Below the pieces are notes generated by a model that was not told the DNA's origin, did no database searches, and saw nothing but the letters and a program-made list of their open reading frames with translations. Made by a program: the position numbers and the translations under genes. From the NCBI GenBank assembly GCA_947177225.1, contig CAMWTS010000012.1:1-61574 (forward strand): 61,574 nucleotides of DNA. Reading direction: 5' to 3'. This document shows, piece by piece, positions 35,881-44,056 of the stretch (its first letter is position 1; the number at the start of each line of letters is the position of its first letter). The stretch comes from an uncultured Alistipes sp. (lineage in GTDB: Bacteria; Bacteroidota; Bacteroidia; Bacteroidales; Rikenellaceae).

Positions 35881-37536
35881 ATGAGAAAGATAATTACAGC
35901 CGCAGCACTGCTTATGAGCACGGGACTGCTTTGGGCACAAAGTTTCGATTTCGGCGGTTCGATACTCAACCACGACGTGGTACAGTGGACCGACATCTAC
36001 ACGATGAGCTACACGTCGCACAACTACGGCACGGCACGCTCGATGGGAATGGGCAACGCCTTTACGGCACTCGGCGCAGATCTGGCATCGGCATCGATCA
36101 ATCCCGCCGGCATCGGCATGTATATAAAGAGCGACATAAGCCTCTCGCCGATGCTCCAATTCGCACGCGCAAAGAGCGACGGCGAAACATATAAAAAAGA
36201 GAACTCGTCACGGTTCGGAATGGCGAGCATCGGCGGTGTATTCACTGCATATGAGGGCACCGGCTCGCTGGTCAACCTCAACATAGGCGTGGTTTACAAC
36301 CGTATAGCCGACTTCAACCACACCTCGTCGCTGGCTTCGATAGGCAATCCCTATACCTCGTCGATAGCCAATATATTCTGCACACTGTCCAACATCGACG
36401 GCTTGCAGACCAATGCCAACGGCACGATGGATTTCCCCAATAATCCCTATTACTGGGGAGCGGTGCTGGCCTACAAAAACGGCCTGACGAACAAGGACTC
36501 GCAAGGGTGGTTCATAGATCGCATAGGCAACCCCTATAACGCCGCACCGGCACCTGAAATCGATCAGTTTACGACAGTCGAATCGCGCGGATCTATCGGA
36601 GAATATGCCATCACCATGGGCATGAACTTCAACGACCGGCTCTATGTCGGTGCCACGCTGGGCATACAAAGCGTCGAGTACAAACGCAGCATATATTACG
36701 GAGAAAACTATTTTTATGTCGACGACATCTACCCCTCGGGCGAAGATATGCCCTACCAACTCATGTACATGGGCTATCAGCAGAATCTGAGATTGTCGGG
36801 TACGGGCGTCAACCTCAAATTGGGCGTCACATGGCGGCCGATCGACAATCTGCGCCTGGGTGTGGCGTTCCACACCCCGACATGGTATTCGCTGTCGTTG
36901 CGCTACGATGCCGAAATGTGGTCGGCAACACACAGTAGCGGCAACAATCCCGACAACTATCAGCTCGACCATTTCGGAGATTTCTACGACAACGTCGGCG
37001 TAGGCACATGGGAGGACAGCGGTCCCGACTCGTGGAACTTCTCCTCTCCCGCCCGACTTCTGTTCGGTGCGGCATACACCATCGCCGGACGTGTCATAGT
37101 ATCGGCCGACTACGAACGCGACTGGTATCAGGGCATACACACCGGCGACAATCCCGTCAACCTCAATTACCGCGATCATTTCTCCAAGAACTGCAAGGGA
37201 TCGAATACCGTGCGCGTGGGTGCCGAAGCATATCTGCTGCCATCGCTGGCCGTGCGTCTGGGCTATATCTACAACTCGTCGATGCTCAAAGACGAATCGA
37301 TCATCGCCGCCACACCCATACCCACCAAGAGCACATATATCACGGCAGGCCTGGGCTTCAAATTCAACGATACGGTCTATCTCGATCTGGCCTATCAATA
37401 CGGTTCGACCGACCAGACTGCCTACAAGCTCTTCTATGCCACCAACGACGATGCCTCGCAGAATATCGAGAGCCGGACATTTACCACCTCGATCAATCGT
37501 CATATCGCAGTGGCCACCATCGGCTTCCGGTTCTAA
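35881..37536 (+). CDS. OmpP1/FadL-family outer-membrane protein
   Basis: 551 aa starting MRKIITAAALLMS with a signal peptide ending LLWAQ. Features of the FadL/TodX family: an early GTARSMGMGNAFTALGADLASASINPAG segment, repeated barrel strands, and the terminal phenylalanine (FRF). FadL proteins pass hydrophobic molecules across the outer membrane; the ligand here is unknown. The longer open frame runs through the intercistronic hairpin and was not used. Confidence 0.82.
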   Translation: MRKIITAAALLMSTGLLWAQSFDFGGSILNHDVVQWTDIYTMSYTSHNYGTARSMGMGNAFTALGADLASASINPAGIGMYIKSDISLSPMLQFARAKSDGETYKKENSSRFGMASIGGVFTAYEGTGSLVNLNIGVVYNRIADFNHTSSLASIGNPYTSSIANIFCTLSNIDGLQTNANGTMDFPNNPYYWGAVLAYKNGLTNKDSQGWFIDRIGNPYNAAPAPEIDQFTTVESRGSIGEYAITMGMNFNDRLYVGATLGIQSVEYKRSIYYGENYFYVDDIYPSGEDMPYQLMYMGYQQNLRLSGTGVNLKLGVTWRPIDNLRLGVAFHTPTWYSLSLRYDAEMWSATHSSGNNPDNYQLDHFGDFYDNVGVGTWEDSGPDSWNFSSPARLLFGAAYTIAGRVIVSADYERDWYQGIHTGDNPVNLNYRDHFSKNCKGSNTVRVGAEAYLLPSLAVRLGYIYNSSMLKDESIIAATPIPTKSTYITAGLGFKFNDTVYLDLAYQYGSTDQTAYKLFYATNDDASQNIESRTFTTSINRHIAVATIGFRF

Positions 37537-37660
37537 CCGGCCGCCGGCATCGACTGCCGATGCACAGAAATACACCGCACGCTTCCCGGACTATCGCTTC
37601 GGGAAGCGTGCTTTGCATACCGGCCTGTCATTGCAAGGAAAGGTCTGTGCATGCTCAGTA

Positions 37661-37805
37661 TGTCACTACGAGGAGCCGTGGGAACCTCTTCTGAATTGTC
37701 ACTCCGAGGAGCCAAAGGCGACGTGGGAGTCTCGCAGACGGGAGTGCAGTTTGCCGCACCAAAAGAGATTCTCACGTCGGACGTGCCGTCCTCCTCAGAA
37801 TGACA
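37661..37805. repeat. R1 intergenic repeat array, copy 1
   Basis: Two GTCACT-CGAGGAGC units (first with one substitution), then a converging arm ending CTCCTCAGAATGACA. The core is an inverted repeat. A related 35-bp fragment (AGATTTCTCGCTTACGC) recurs at 37887-37922. Shadow reading frames give the common CHSEE-like artefact peptide. Confidence 0.75.
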
Positions 37806-37960
37806 ACACCGTCTTGTCATGTCGAACGAATGTGAGACATCTGGGGAAGACTAAACTTGCTGCATGTAAAAAAACAGAGGAAATCGTCGCGCACAGATTT
37901 CTCGCTTACGCACGAAATGACATATCAATCGGAATAGTCTGCTAAGCACCACCAGCCTCC

Positions 37961-38082
37961 TTTTTCGTCAAAAGCGGTATTATGCAACGCGTAACGAAAA
38001 GTGCCCGGATAGGCTGTACTCGGCGTACTGCCTATTCGGGCAATTGAGCGAGCGGCAGCAGAATGCCGCTTTTCACGAAAAA
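37961..38082. repeat. R2 nested palindrome, copy A
   Basis: 122 bp. Outer arms 37961-37985 and 38058-38082 (22 of 25 match after inversion). Inner arms 38003-38019 and 38025-38041 with loop TCGGC; the last four paired bases are GTAC on each side. It lies 21 nt beyond the frr stop. Confidence 0.8.
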
Positions 38083-38103
38083 GAGAGTCTTTTCATGAAA
38101 AAA

Positions 38104-38661
38104 TCAGACTGTCATAACCTCCTTCTCCTTCTTGTCTATGGCTGCATCAACCAGCTTGGAGAACTTCTCCAACAGCTTCTGAATCTGTGCCTCGCCGTCT
38201 TTCGATTCATCTTCGGACATGCCCTCTTTCTGAGCCTTCTTGAAAGCCTCGACAGCATCGCGACGTGCATTGCGCAAGCTGATGCGGGCAGTCTCGGCCT
38301 CACCGCGAACCGACTTAACGATCTCGCGACGACGATCCTCCGTAAGAGGCGGAATAGAAAGGCGAATCTGCTCACCGTTGTTCGAGGGAGTCAGGCCTAT
38401 GTTGGAGTCGATGATGGCCTTCTCGATAAGACGTATCATATTTTTGTCCCACGGCTGTATCAGCACGGTTTTAGCATCGGGCACCGTTACACTCGCCACA
38501 CCCGATACGGGAGTCTGAGAACCGTAATAGTCGACGAAAACGCCGTTGAGTACGTTGACCGACGCTTTGCCGGCACGAATATTAAGCAACTCCTCGTCGA
38601 GGTGATCGAGCGCACGCTGCATGCGATCGGTTGCTTCGTTCAAAATGGTCTTAGTATCCAT
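38104..38661 (-). CDS. frr: ribosome recycling factor
   Basis: 185 aa, normal length. Releases ribosomes from mRNA with EF-G after termination. Family motifs: RAGKASVNVLNGVFVDYYGS near the N-terminus, PDAKTVLIQPWDKN in the middle, and SIPPLTEDRRREIVK. Third gene of pyrH-tlpA-frr, transcribed leftward; 29 nt from the thioredoxin gene. Confidence 0.96.
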   Translation of the reverse strand: MDTKTILNEATDRMQRALDHLDEELLNIRAGKASVNVLNGVFVDYYGSQTPVSGVASVTVPDAKTVLIQPWDKNMIRLIEKAIIDSNIGLTPSNNGEQIRLSIPPLTEDRRREIVKSVRGEAETARISLRNARRDAVEAFKKAQKEGMSEDESKDGEAQIQKLLEKFSKLVDAAIDKKEKEVMTV

Positions 38662-38690
38662 AACACATCTTCCGTTTATATTGTTTTTGA

Positions 38691-39293
38691 TTATTGCAAA
38701 GCATCGGCGATATTGGCTATCAGCTCCTTGAAATCGGCCTCATCGTAACCTACCGAGACGTAGAGCACACGCCCGTCGGCGCCTATGAGGAAATTGCGCG
38801 GGATATAGTTGGTGGCATACTTGCGATATACCTCCTGCGAAGGATCGAGCGCAACATCGAATTTATAGCCTGTCTGGGAGATGAAACGCTCCACGGTCTT
38901 ACGCTGCTCGCCGCGCGACACGGGCAGGAAGACGAAAGGTTTGTCCTTGAAGCGATCGATGATCTCCGCCTGCACATGCGACAACTCCTCGCGGCAGGGA
39001 GGACACCACGTCGCCCAAAAGTTGAGCAGCACGACCTTGCCGCGCAGCGAAGACAATGCGACATGCTCGCCCGAAAGCATCTCCACGCGGAAGTCGGGAG
39101 CCATATCGCCGCCGCGCACCAGTGTAGATTCGACGATAGCGCGATCCGCCTGCTCCTGGGGAGCCTGTGCCGGTACGGCCGCAGATGCGGGAACAGGCCA
39201 CCATATGATGAGTATGACGATCACTATCAGGATAACCAGCATCAACAGCAATTGCAGTGTGCTGCCGCGTTTGCGACGGGTACGAATAGACAT
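38691..39293 (-). CDS. TlpA/ResA-like membrane-anchored thioredoxin
   Basis: 200 aa. One N-terminal anchor (residues about 13-33), then a thioredoxin fold with redox motif FWATWCPPC (Cys97, Cys100). Faces the periplasm by topology. Probably reduces or transfers disulfides; the partner is unknown. It sits between pyrH and frr, which are more often adjacent. Confidence 0.88.
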   Translation of the reverse strand: MSIRTRRKRGSTLQLLLMLVILIVIVILIIWWPVPASAAVPAQAPQEQADRAIVESTLVRGGDMAPDFRVEMLSGEHVALSSLRGKVVLLNFWATWCPPCREELSHVQAEIIDRFKDKPFVFLPVSRGEQRKTVERFISQTGYKFDVALDPSQEVYRKYATNYIPRNFLIGADGRVLYVSVGYDEADFKELIANIADALQ

Positions 39294-39305
39294 AATTATA
39301 AAGTT

Positions 39306-40013
39306 TTATTGTTCAACAAGCGTCCCTATGCGTTCGCCCGCGAGCACGCGTTCGAGATTGCCCTCGGTATCCATGTCGAATACGATGATATTCAGACCGT
39401 TCTCACGACACAGCGTAAATGCGGTCTGATCCATGACCTTCAACCTGCGCGCAATGACCTCGTCGAATGTGATGCGGTCGAAACGCTCGGCCGACGGATC
39501 CTTCTCCGGGTCGGCAGTGTATATGCCGTCGACACGCGTCCCCTTGAACATCACCTCGGCCTCGATCTCAATGCCTCGCAAAGCCGATGCCGTATCGGTC
39601 GAGAAATAGGGATTGGACGTGCCGCCGCCGATGATTACCACATATCCGGCTTCCAGCAGCTCCAACGCGCGAGCCTTGGAGTAGTATTCGCCGATAGGCT
39701 CCATACGAATGGAGGTCAACACTTTACACTTCACACCGGCACTCTCCAACGCCGACTGCAACGCAAGCGAGTTGATGATCGTGGCCAGCATACCCATCTG
39801 ATCGCCCTTCACACGGTCGAAGCCGCGGCCGGCACCTTGCAAACCGCGAAATATGTTGCCGCCGCCGATGACGATGCCTATCTGCACACCGGTCTCGACA
39901 GCCGCACGAATCTGTCGGGCATATGAATCGAGCACCTCGACCGACAGGCCGAAGCCCTGCGAGCCTTGAAGCGACTCGCCGCTGAGTTTAAGTAAAATTC
40001 TATGGTATTGCAT
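39306..40013 (-). CDS. pyrH: UMP kinase
   Basis: 235 aa, hexameric bacterial UMP kinase of the amino-acid-kinase fold; converts UMP to UDP. Visible motifs: LLKLSGESLQG at the start, VIGGGNIFRG, DQTAFTLCRENGL and an ending near FDMDTEGNLERVLAGE. 12 nt to the thioredoxin gene. Confidence 0.95.
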   Translation of the reverse strand: MQYHRILLKLSGESLQGSQGFGLSVEVLDSYARQIRAAVETGVQIGIVIGGGNIFRGLQGAGRGFDRVKGDQMGMLATIINSLALQSALESAGVKCKVLTSIRMEPIGEYYSKARALELLEAGYVVIIGGGTSNPYFSTDTASALRGIEIEAEVMFKGTRVDGIYTADPEKDPSAERFDRITFDEVIARRLKVMDQTAFTLCRENGLNIIVFDMDTEGNLERVLAGERIGTLVEQ

Positions 40014-40034
40014 AACTGTTTACACTATTCAACG

Positions 40035-40042
40035 CGAAGATA
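40035..40042 (-). promoter_or_regulatory. weak -7 box for pyrH operon
   Basis: TATCTTCG, one mismatch to consensus, 21 bp before ATG. Confidence 0.3.
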
Positions 40043-40123
40043 CAAAAAATTCGCGAGATCGGATCAATTATCCGTCATTTGGCAAAATTATTATTGCCGC
40101 AATGGAGATGATCGGGATAATTT

Positions 40124-40150
40124 AGTATCTTTGGCTTCGCCGAAGATACT
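40124..40150. promoter_or_regulatory. 12-bp inverted repeat overlapping a -7 box
   Basis: AGTATCTTTGGC and GCCGAAGATACT pair with one G-T around a TTC loop. The left arm holds a TATCTTTG box (40126-40133). It lies upstream of dxs and could be an operator or attenuator. Confidence 0.4.
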
Positions 40151-40174
40151 CCCGCTCGGCAATATCCAAATAAA

Positions 40175-40206
40175 TTTGGTATTGCACTCACTTATTCGTA
40201 TCTTTG
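40175..40206 (+). promoter_or_regulatory. promoter of dxs
   Basis: TATCTTTG (40199-40206) with TTTG (40175-40178), 20-bp spacer. ATG begins 7 nt after the box. Confidence 0.6.
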
Positions 40207-40213
40207 TGAGATC

Positions 40214-42082
40214 ATGTCACACGTGGAGTATAAATATTTGTACGAAGTAGAGACGCCGGCCGACCTGAAACGTTTGTCGATCGACGAGCTAAAACTTTAT
40301 TGTGCCGAGCTCAGACGATACATCATAGAGTGCTGTTCGCGCAATCCCGGACATCTGGCATCGAGCCTGGGCGTGGTAGAGCTGACCGTCGCCCTGCACT
40401 ATGTCTACGACACCCCCGACGACAAACTGGTGTGGGACGTAGGGCATCAGGCCTATGCCCACAAGATCATCACGGCGCGCCGCGAGGCATTCGTCAACAA
40501 TCGTTGCATGGGCGGCATCAGCGGATTCCCGCGCATGAGCGAAAGCGAATACGACGCATTCGGGGCGGGACACTCGTCTGTGAGCATATCGGCAGCATTC
40601 GGCATGGCCAAGGCCGCCGAGTTGCAGGGACTGAAACGCAATGTGGTGGCAATCATCGGCGACGGAGCCATGACCGGCGGACTGGCATTCGAGGGGCTGA
40701 ACAATGCCGGCGCCAGTCCTGGCAGCAACATACTCGTCATTCTCAACGACAACCACATGGCCATCGACAAGGCCACGGGAGCCTTGGAGCGGTATCTGGT
40801 GAGGGTATCGACATCGTCGTCATACAACCGTTTCAAAAACAGAGTGTGGCGCGCACTGGGCAAGCTGCCTCCCGTACTGCGCATGATGCAGAAGGCCGGC
40901 AATGCCGTCAAGCAGGGGCTGTTGCAGAACAGCAATCTGTTCGAGAGCCTCGATTTCCGCTATTTCGGCCACATCGACGGACACGACATATCCGAACTGG
41001 TACGCACGCTGCGCAACCTCAAACGCATCAAAGGCCCCAAGCTGCTGCACATACAAACCGTAAAGGGCAAGGGGTACACTCCTGCCGAGAGCGACCAGCC
41101 CACATGGCACGCACCCGGCAAATTCAATCCCGACACGGGAGAGCGTCTGCACTCGTCGAGCAGCGCCGACCGCTATCAGGACGTATTCGGAGAGACACTG
41201 CTCGAACTCGCCCGCAACGACGACCGCATAGTTGGCATCACACCGGCCATGCCGTCGGGCTGTTCGATGAACATCATGATGCGCGAGATACCCGAACGCT
41301 GCTTCGATGTTGGCATAGCCGAGGGACATGCCGTCACATTCTCGGCAGGTCTGGCCGCGGCCGGCATGCGCCCGTTCTGCAACATCTATTCGTCGTTCAT
41401 GCAACGCGCCTACGACAATGTGATACACGACGTCGCCTTGCAACGCCTGCCGGTGGTGATGTGTATCGACCGCGGCGGCCTGGTTGGCGAAGACGGTGCC
41501 ACCCACCACGGAGCATTCGATCTGGCCTACTTCGGCTGCATACCCAATCTGACAATCGCCGCACCGCGCAACGAGTGGGAGCTGCGACAGATGATGTACA
41601 CCGCCTCAAAGGCCGACTACCCCACCGTCATACGCTATCCGCGCGGAACGGGCGAGGGCGTTGCCTGGCGCAACACACCCTTCGAGGAGTTGCCGGCAGG
41701 CCGCGGTGAGCAGCTCTGCGAGGGCAGCGAGGTGGCTGTCGTGGCTATCGGCACAATGTGCGGCAAAGCCGTGCGTGCGGCAAAGGCGAGCCGCCACAGC
41801 GTAGCCGTATACTCTATGCGCTATATCAAACCGCTCGACGAAGATCTTATTCTCGATATAGGGCGGCGATTCCACCATATCATCACCGTCGAGGACGGCA
41901 TTATACGAGGCGGCGTGGGCGAGAGCATCGCAGCACTGCTGGCACGCAACGGACTGCACCCCGATGTGCAGATGCTCGGTATCGGCGATAGGTTCGTCGA
42001 ACACGGCACCCCCGACCAGCTCTACGCACTCTGCGGCTACGACGAGCAGGGCATAGCTGCCGCCATCGACCGATTCTTCTAA
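40214..42082 (+). CDS. dxs: 1-deoxy-D-xylulose-5-phosphate synthase
   Basis: 622 aa thiamin-diphosphate enzyme; condenses pyruvate and glyceraldehyde 3-phosphate at the entry of the MEP isoprenoid pathway. N-terminal HLASSLGVVELTVALHYV, substrate-side DVGHQAYAHKI, TPP motif GDGAMTGGLAFEGLNNAG...NDN, and the transketolase-like FCNIYSSFMQRAYD in the second half. Start at ATG 40214 is only 7 nt beyond the -7 box, so the mRNA may be nearly leaderless. Confidence 0.95.
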   Translation: MSHVEYKYLYEVETPADLKRLSIDELKLYCAELRRYIIECCSRNPGHLASSLGVVELTVALHYVYDTPDDKLVWDVGHQAYAHKIITARREAFVNNRCMGGISGFPRMSESEYDAFGAGHSSVSISAAFGMAKAAELQGLKRNVVAIIGDGAMTGGLAFEGLNNAGASPGSNILVILNDNHMAIDKATGALERYLVRVSTSSSYNRFKNRVWRALGKLPPVLRMMQKAGNAVKQGLLQNSNLFESLDFRYFGHIDGHDISELVRTLRNLKRIKGPKLLHIQTVKGKGYTPAESDQPTWHAPGKFNPDTGERLHSSSSADRYQDVFGETLLELARNDDRIVGITPAMPSGCSMNIMMREIPERCFDVGIAEGHAVTFSAGLAAAGMRPFCNIYSSFMQRAYDNVIHDVALQRLPVVMCIDRGGLVGEDGATHHGAFDLAYFGCIPNLTIAAPRNEWELRQMMYTASKADYPTVIRYPRGTGEGVAWRNTPFEELPAGRGEQLCEGSEVAVVAIGTMCGKAVRAAKASRHSVAVYSMRYIKPLDEDLILDIGRRFHHIITVEDGIIRGGVGESIAALLARNGLHPDVQMLGIGDRFVEHGTPDQLYALCGYDEQGIAAAIDRFF

Positions 42083-42123
42083 TAGAGGAACAAGACCTCT
42101 ACCTCGTCAGAGATAAAAAACAC

Positions 42124-42158
42124 AGTCTCCCGAACCTTTCCGGATTCGGGAGACTTTT
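42124..42158. terminator. terminator between dxs and VOC gene
   Basis: 11-bp perfect stem AGTCTCCCGAA/TTCGGGAGACT with a T run; convergent genes on either side. Confidence 0.7.
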
Positions 42159-42545
42159 CTATTCGGTGATCTCCACCCTATTGCCGTCGGGGTCGGCCAC
42201 GCAACTTTCGTAGTAGCCGTCGCCCGTAATACGCGGTGCACTCAGCACCAAATATCCCGCAGCCGACAGTTCGTCGGTCAAGGCATCTACCCTCGCGCGG
42301 CTGCCCACACCAAAGGCTATATGCGCCCAGCCGACTCTCGTTCCGTCAGCCGGTGACGGCGAGACCACATCTGCACGCGACATGATCTCCAAACGCGCAC
42401 CGTCATCGAATGTCAAAAACCATGTACGCAATCCAGTTTTCGGATTATGATAGCAGTCGCCCGCTATGCCGCCGAAATACCTCACATAAAACTCTTTGGC
42501 ACGCTCAGGGTCGACACTCCACAAAGCTATATGATCGATTCTCAT
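42159..42545 (-). CDS. VOC-family (glyoxalase-like) protein
   Basis: 128 aa with two beta-alpha-beta-beta-beta modules. The N-terminal His in MRIDHIALWS and Glu near the end (NRVEITE) fit metal ligands of glyoxalase/bleomycin-resistance proteins. YwbC/SMU-type lyases look similar. Reaction unknown. Six nt after the DUF3298 stop and co-oriented, so likely in the same transcript. Confidence 0.8.
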   Translation of the reverse strand: MRIDHIALWSVDPERAKEFYVRYFGGIAGDCYHNPKTGLRTWFLTFDDGARLEIMSRADVVSPSPADGTRVGWAHIAFGVGSRARVDALTDELSAAGYLVLSAPRITGDGYYESCVADPDGNRVEITE

Positions 42546-42551
42546 ACAGCA

Positions 42552-43307
42552 CTACTCCGCACGCCATATCACCGGAGCACCGGTTGCGGCAATCTCCTCG
42601 TCCGAAAGCGCGACAGAGACTATACCCATACAGTACGGTGCCACCTCATAGGGCTGATAATCGATCAGAATGCCGTTGTCGGTGATCTTAACCGCCGCCG
42701 ACACATAGGCCGTTTCGGGTGTAATGCCGAACAGATCGTCGCCGTAATCCCCGTTCAGTTTGTTCGATACGAGCTGCCGCACGGCCGGTGCCCACACATC
42801 TTCCATCAGATAGTGGAAATCGTAGCGCTGACCGCTTGCCATATCGTAGCAGTCGTAGGCCACCGTACCCATGCCATGCGCACCGCCGGTGTACATATAA
42901 TAATATGTCGTATAGCACATCACAGCTCCGCCGCGCACCAGTTCGTTGTCCTGCGATATACCGAGCTGATACTCGAACGAGTGCGGCTCGCCCTCGTCGT
43001 ATGCCACGAAGTCATCGACAAAACCGTCGATCACCATCTGCACGGCCGCATCTATATCGGCCGGAGCCTCGGCACCGAACACATGCTCGTAGTTCTGCCT
43101 CTCGATCGACGCCCACACAGGATCGGAGTCGGCATCGGCGATGCGGCAATACGACACTTCGACACTGTAAGGCGTCGCACCCGAATCCTTATCGACAAAA
43201 TCGAGCGTCTCCACTACGGGCACCTCCGCGCTCTTCCTTGCTCCGCGACAACCGACCGCCATTACAGCAGCTGCGGCAGCCGCCAACAATACCATGCGTT
43301 TCATCAT
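42552..43307 (-). CDS. DUF3298/RsiV-like lipoprotein
   Basis: 251 aa from MMKRM; a TTG-type upstream frame was rejected. Lipobox AVGC. DUF4163/DUF3298 features: SVEVSYCRIAD near the start, the conserved TGGAHG and GQRYDF. Family members occur in RsiV lysozyme-sensing anti-sigma proteins; no sigma factor is nearby, so the role here is unknown. Confidence 0.72.
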   Translation of the reverse strand: MMKRMVLLAAAAAAVMAVGCRGARKSAEVPVVETLDFVDKDSGATPYSVEVSYCRIADADSDPVWASIERQNYEHVFGAEAPADIDAAVQMVIDGFVDDFVAYDEGEPHSFEYQLGISQDNELVRGGAVMCYTTYYYMYTGGAHGMGTVAYDCYDMASGQRYDFHYLMEDVWAPAVRQLVSNKLNGDYGDDLFGITPETAYVSAAVKITDNGILIDYQPYEVAPYCMGIVSVALSDEEIAATGAPVIWRAE

Positions 43308-43404
43308 AACTATCCTATAAATTATATTCAGGAAATAAAGGTACGCAAATTTGCCGACTGAAACGGATATTTGAAGATTTTTTACATTTTTTTTGCAAAA
43401 AATT

Positions 43405-43434
43405 TTGGAGATAAAAAAAAACGCTTTATCTTTG
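43405..43434 (+). promoter_or_regulatory. tRNA-Glu promoter
   Basis: TATCTTTG (43427-43434), TTG (43405-43407), 19-bp spacer. Confidence 0.7.
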
Positions 43435-43450
43435 CACCACAATCAGAGAG

Positions 43451-43525
43451 GGTGGATTCATCTAAGGGCTAGGATACGTGCCTCTCACGCACGACATAGG
43501 GGTTCGAATCCCCTATCCACTACCA
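43451..43525 (+). tRNA. tRNA-Glu (CTC)
   Basis: 75 nt with encoded CCA. Acceptor GGTGGAT pairs ATCCACT (first pair G-U). Anticodon stem CGTGC/GCACG with loop CTCTCAC gives CTC. T-arm AGGGGTTCGAATCCCCT. Confidence 0.93.
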
Positions 43526-43526
43526 G

Positions 43527-43553
43527 AAAGCGATCGGCAACGGTCGCTTTTTC
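43527..43553 (+). terminator. terminator of tRNA-Glu
   Basis: AAAGCGA/TCGCTTT stem with a T run. Confidence 0.65.
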
Positions 43554-43686
43554 TTTTGCCTTAAATCGCCCGAAGATTCAATTGTTTTTTCAGCATCTGC
43601 CACATCAACGAATATACTGTACGACATCTGTGAAAGACGCGGCCAGCGACATGGCAGTTGAATAAAGACTTGACAGTGGAAATAAT

Positions 43687-43892
43687 CCCGCACAGATTTC
43701 TCGCTTGCGCTCGAAATGACAACCCGCTGTCACTCCGAGGAGCAACGCAGTTGCGACGCGGGAGTCTCTTCTGAATTGTCACTCCGAGAAGCAGGCAAAG
43801 ACTGCGACGTGGAAGTCTCGCTGTCACAAGTGCTGTTTACCGCACCAAAAGAGATTCTCACGTCGGACGTACCGTCCTCCTCAGAATGACAG
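43687..43892. repeat. R1 intergenic repeat array, copy 2
   Basis: AGATTTCTCGCTTGCGC block, two GTCACTCCGAG units followed by GCGACG(C/T)GG-AGTCTC, and the converging arm ending CTCCTCAGAATGACA. Confidence 0.75.
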
Positions 43893-43925
43893 AATAGTGT
43901 AAATAACCTACCTAAGCACACCCCA

Positions 43926-44047
43926 TTTTTCGTCAAAAGGCGTTAGTTACAAGCCGCAACGAAAATAGCCCGGATAGGCTGTACTTGACGTACTGCCTAT
44001 TCGGACTATTGAGCGAGGCGCAGTAAATGACGTCTTTTCACGAAAAA
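43926..44047. repeat. R2 nested palindrome, copy B
   Basis: 122 bp. Outer arms 43926-43950 and 44023-44047. The inner end of the outer stem (GTTAGTTAC with GTAAATGAC) differs from copies A and D on both strands yet still pairs. Inner arms 43968-43984 and 43990-44006, loop TTGAC. Ends 9 nt before the GH27 stop. Confidence 0.8.
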
Positions 44048-44056
44048 GAGACGAGG

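Larger units (their letters stand above)
37537..38103. other. 567-bp gap between fadL-type gene and frr
   Basis: Convergent gap filled by R1 copy 1 and R2 copy A. I see no gene in it; open frames here are repeat shadows. Confidence 0.7.
43526..44056. other. 531-bp gap between tRNA-Glu and GH27 gene
   Basis: Holds the tRNA terminator, R1 copy 2 and R2 copy B. No gene seen. Confidence 0.7.
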
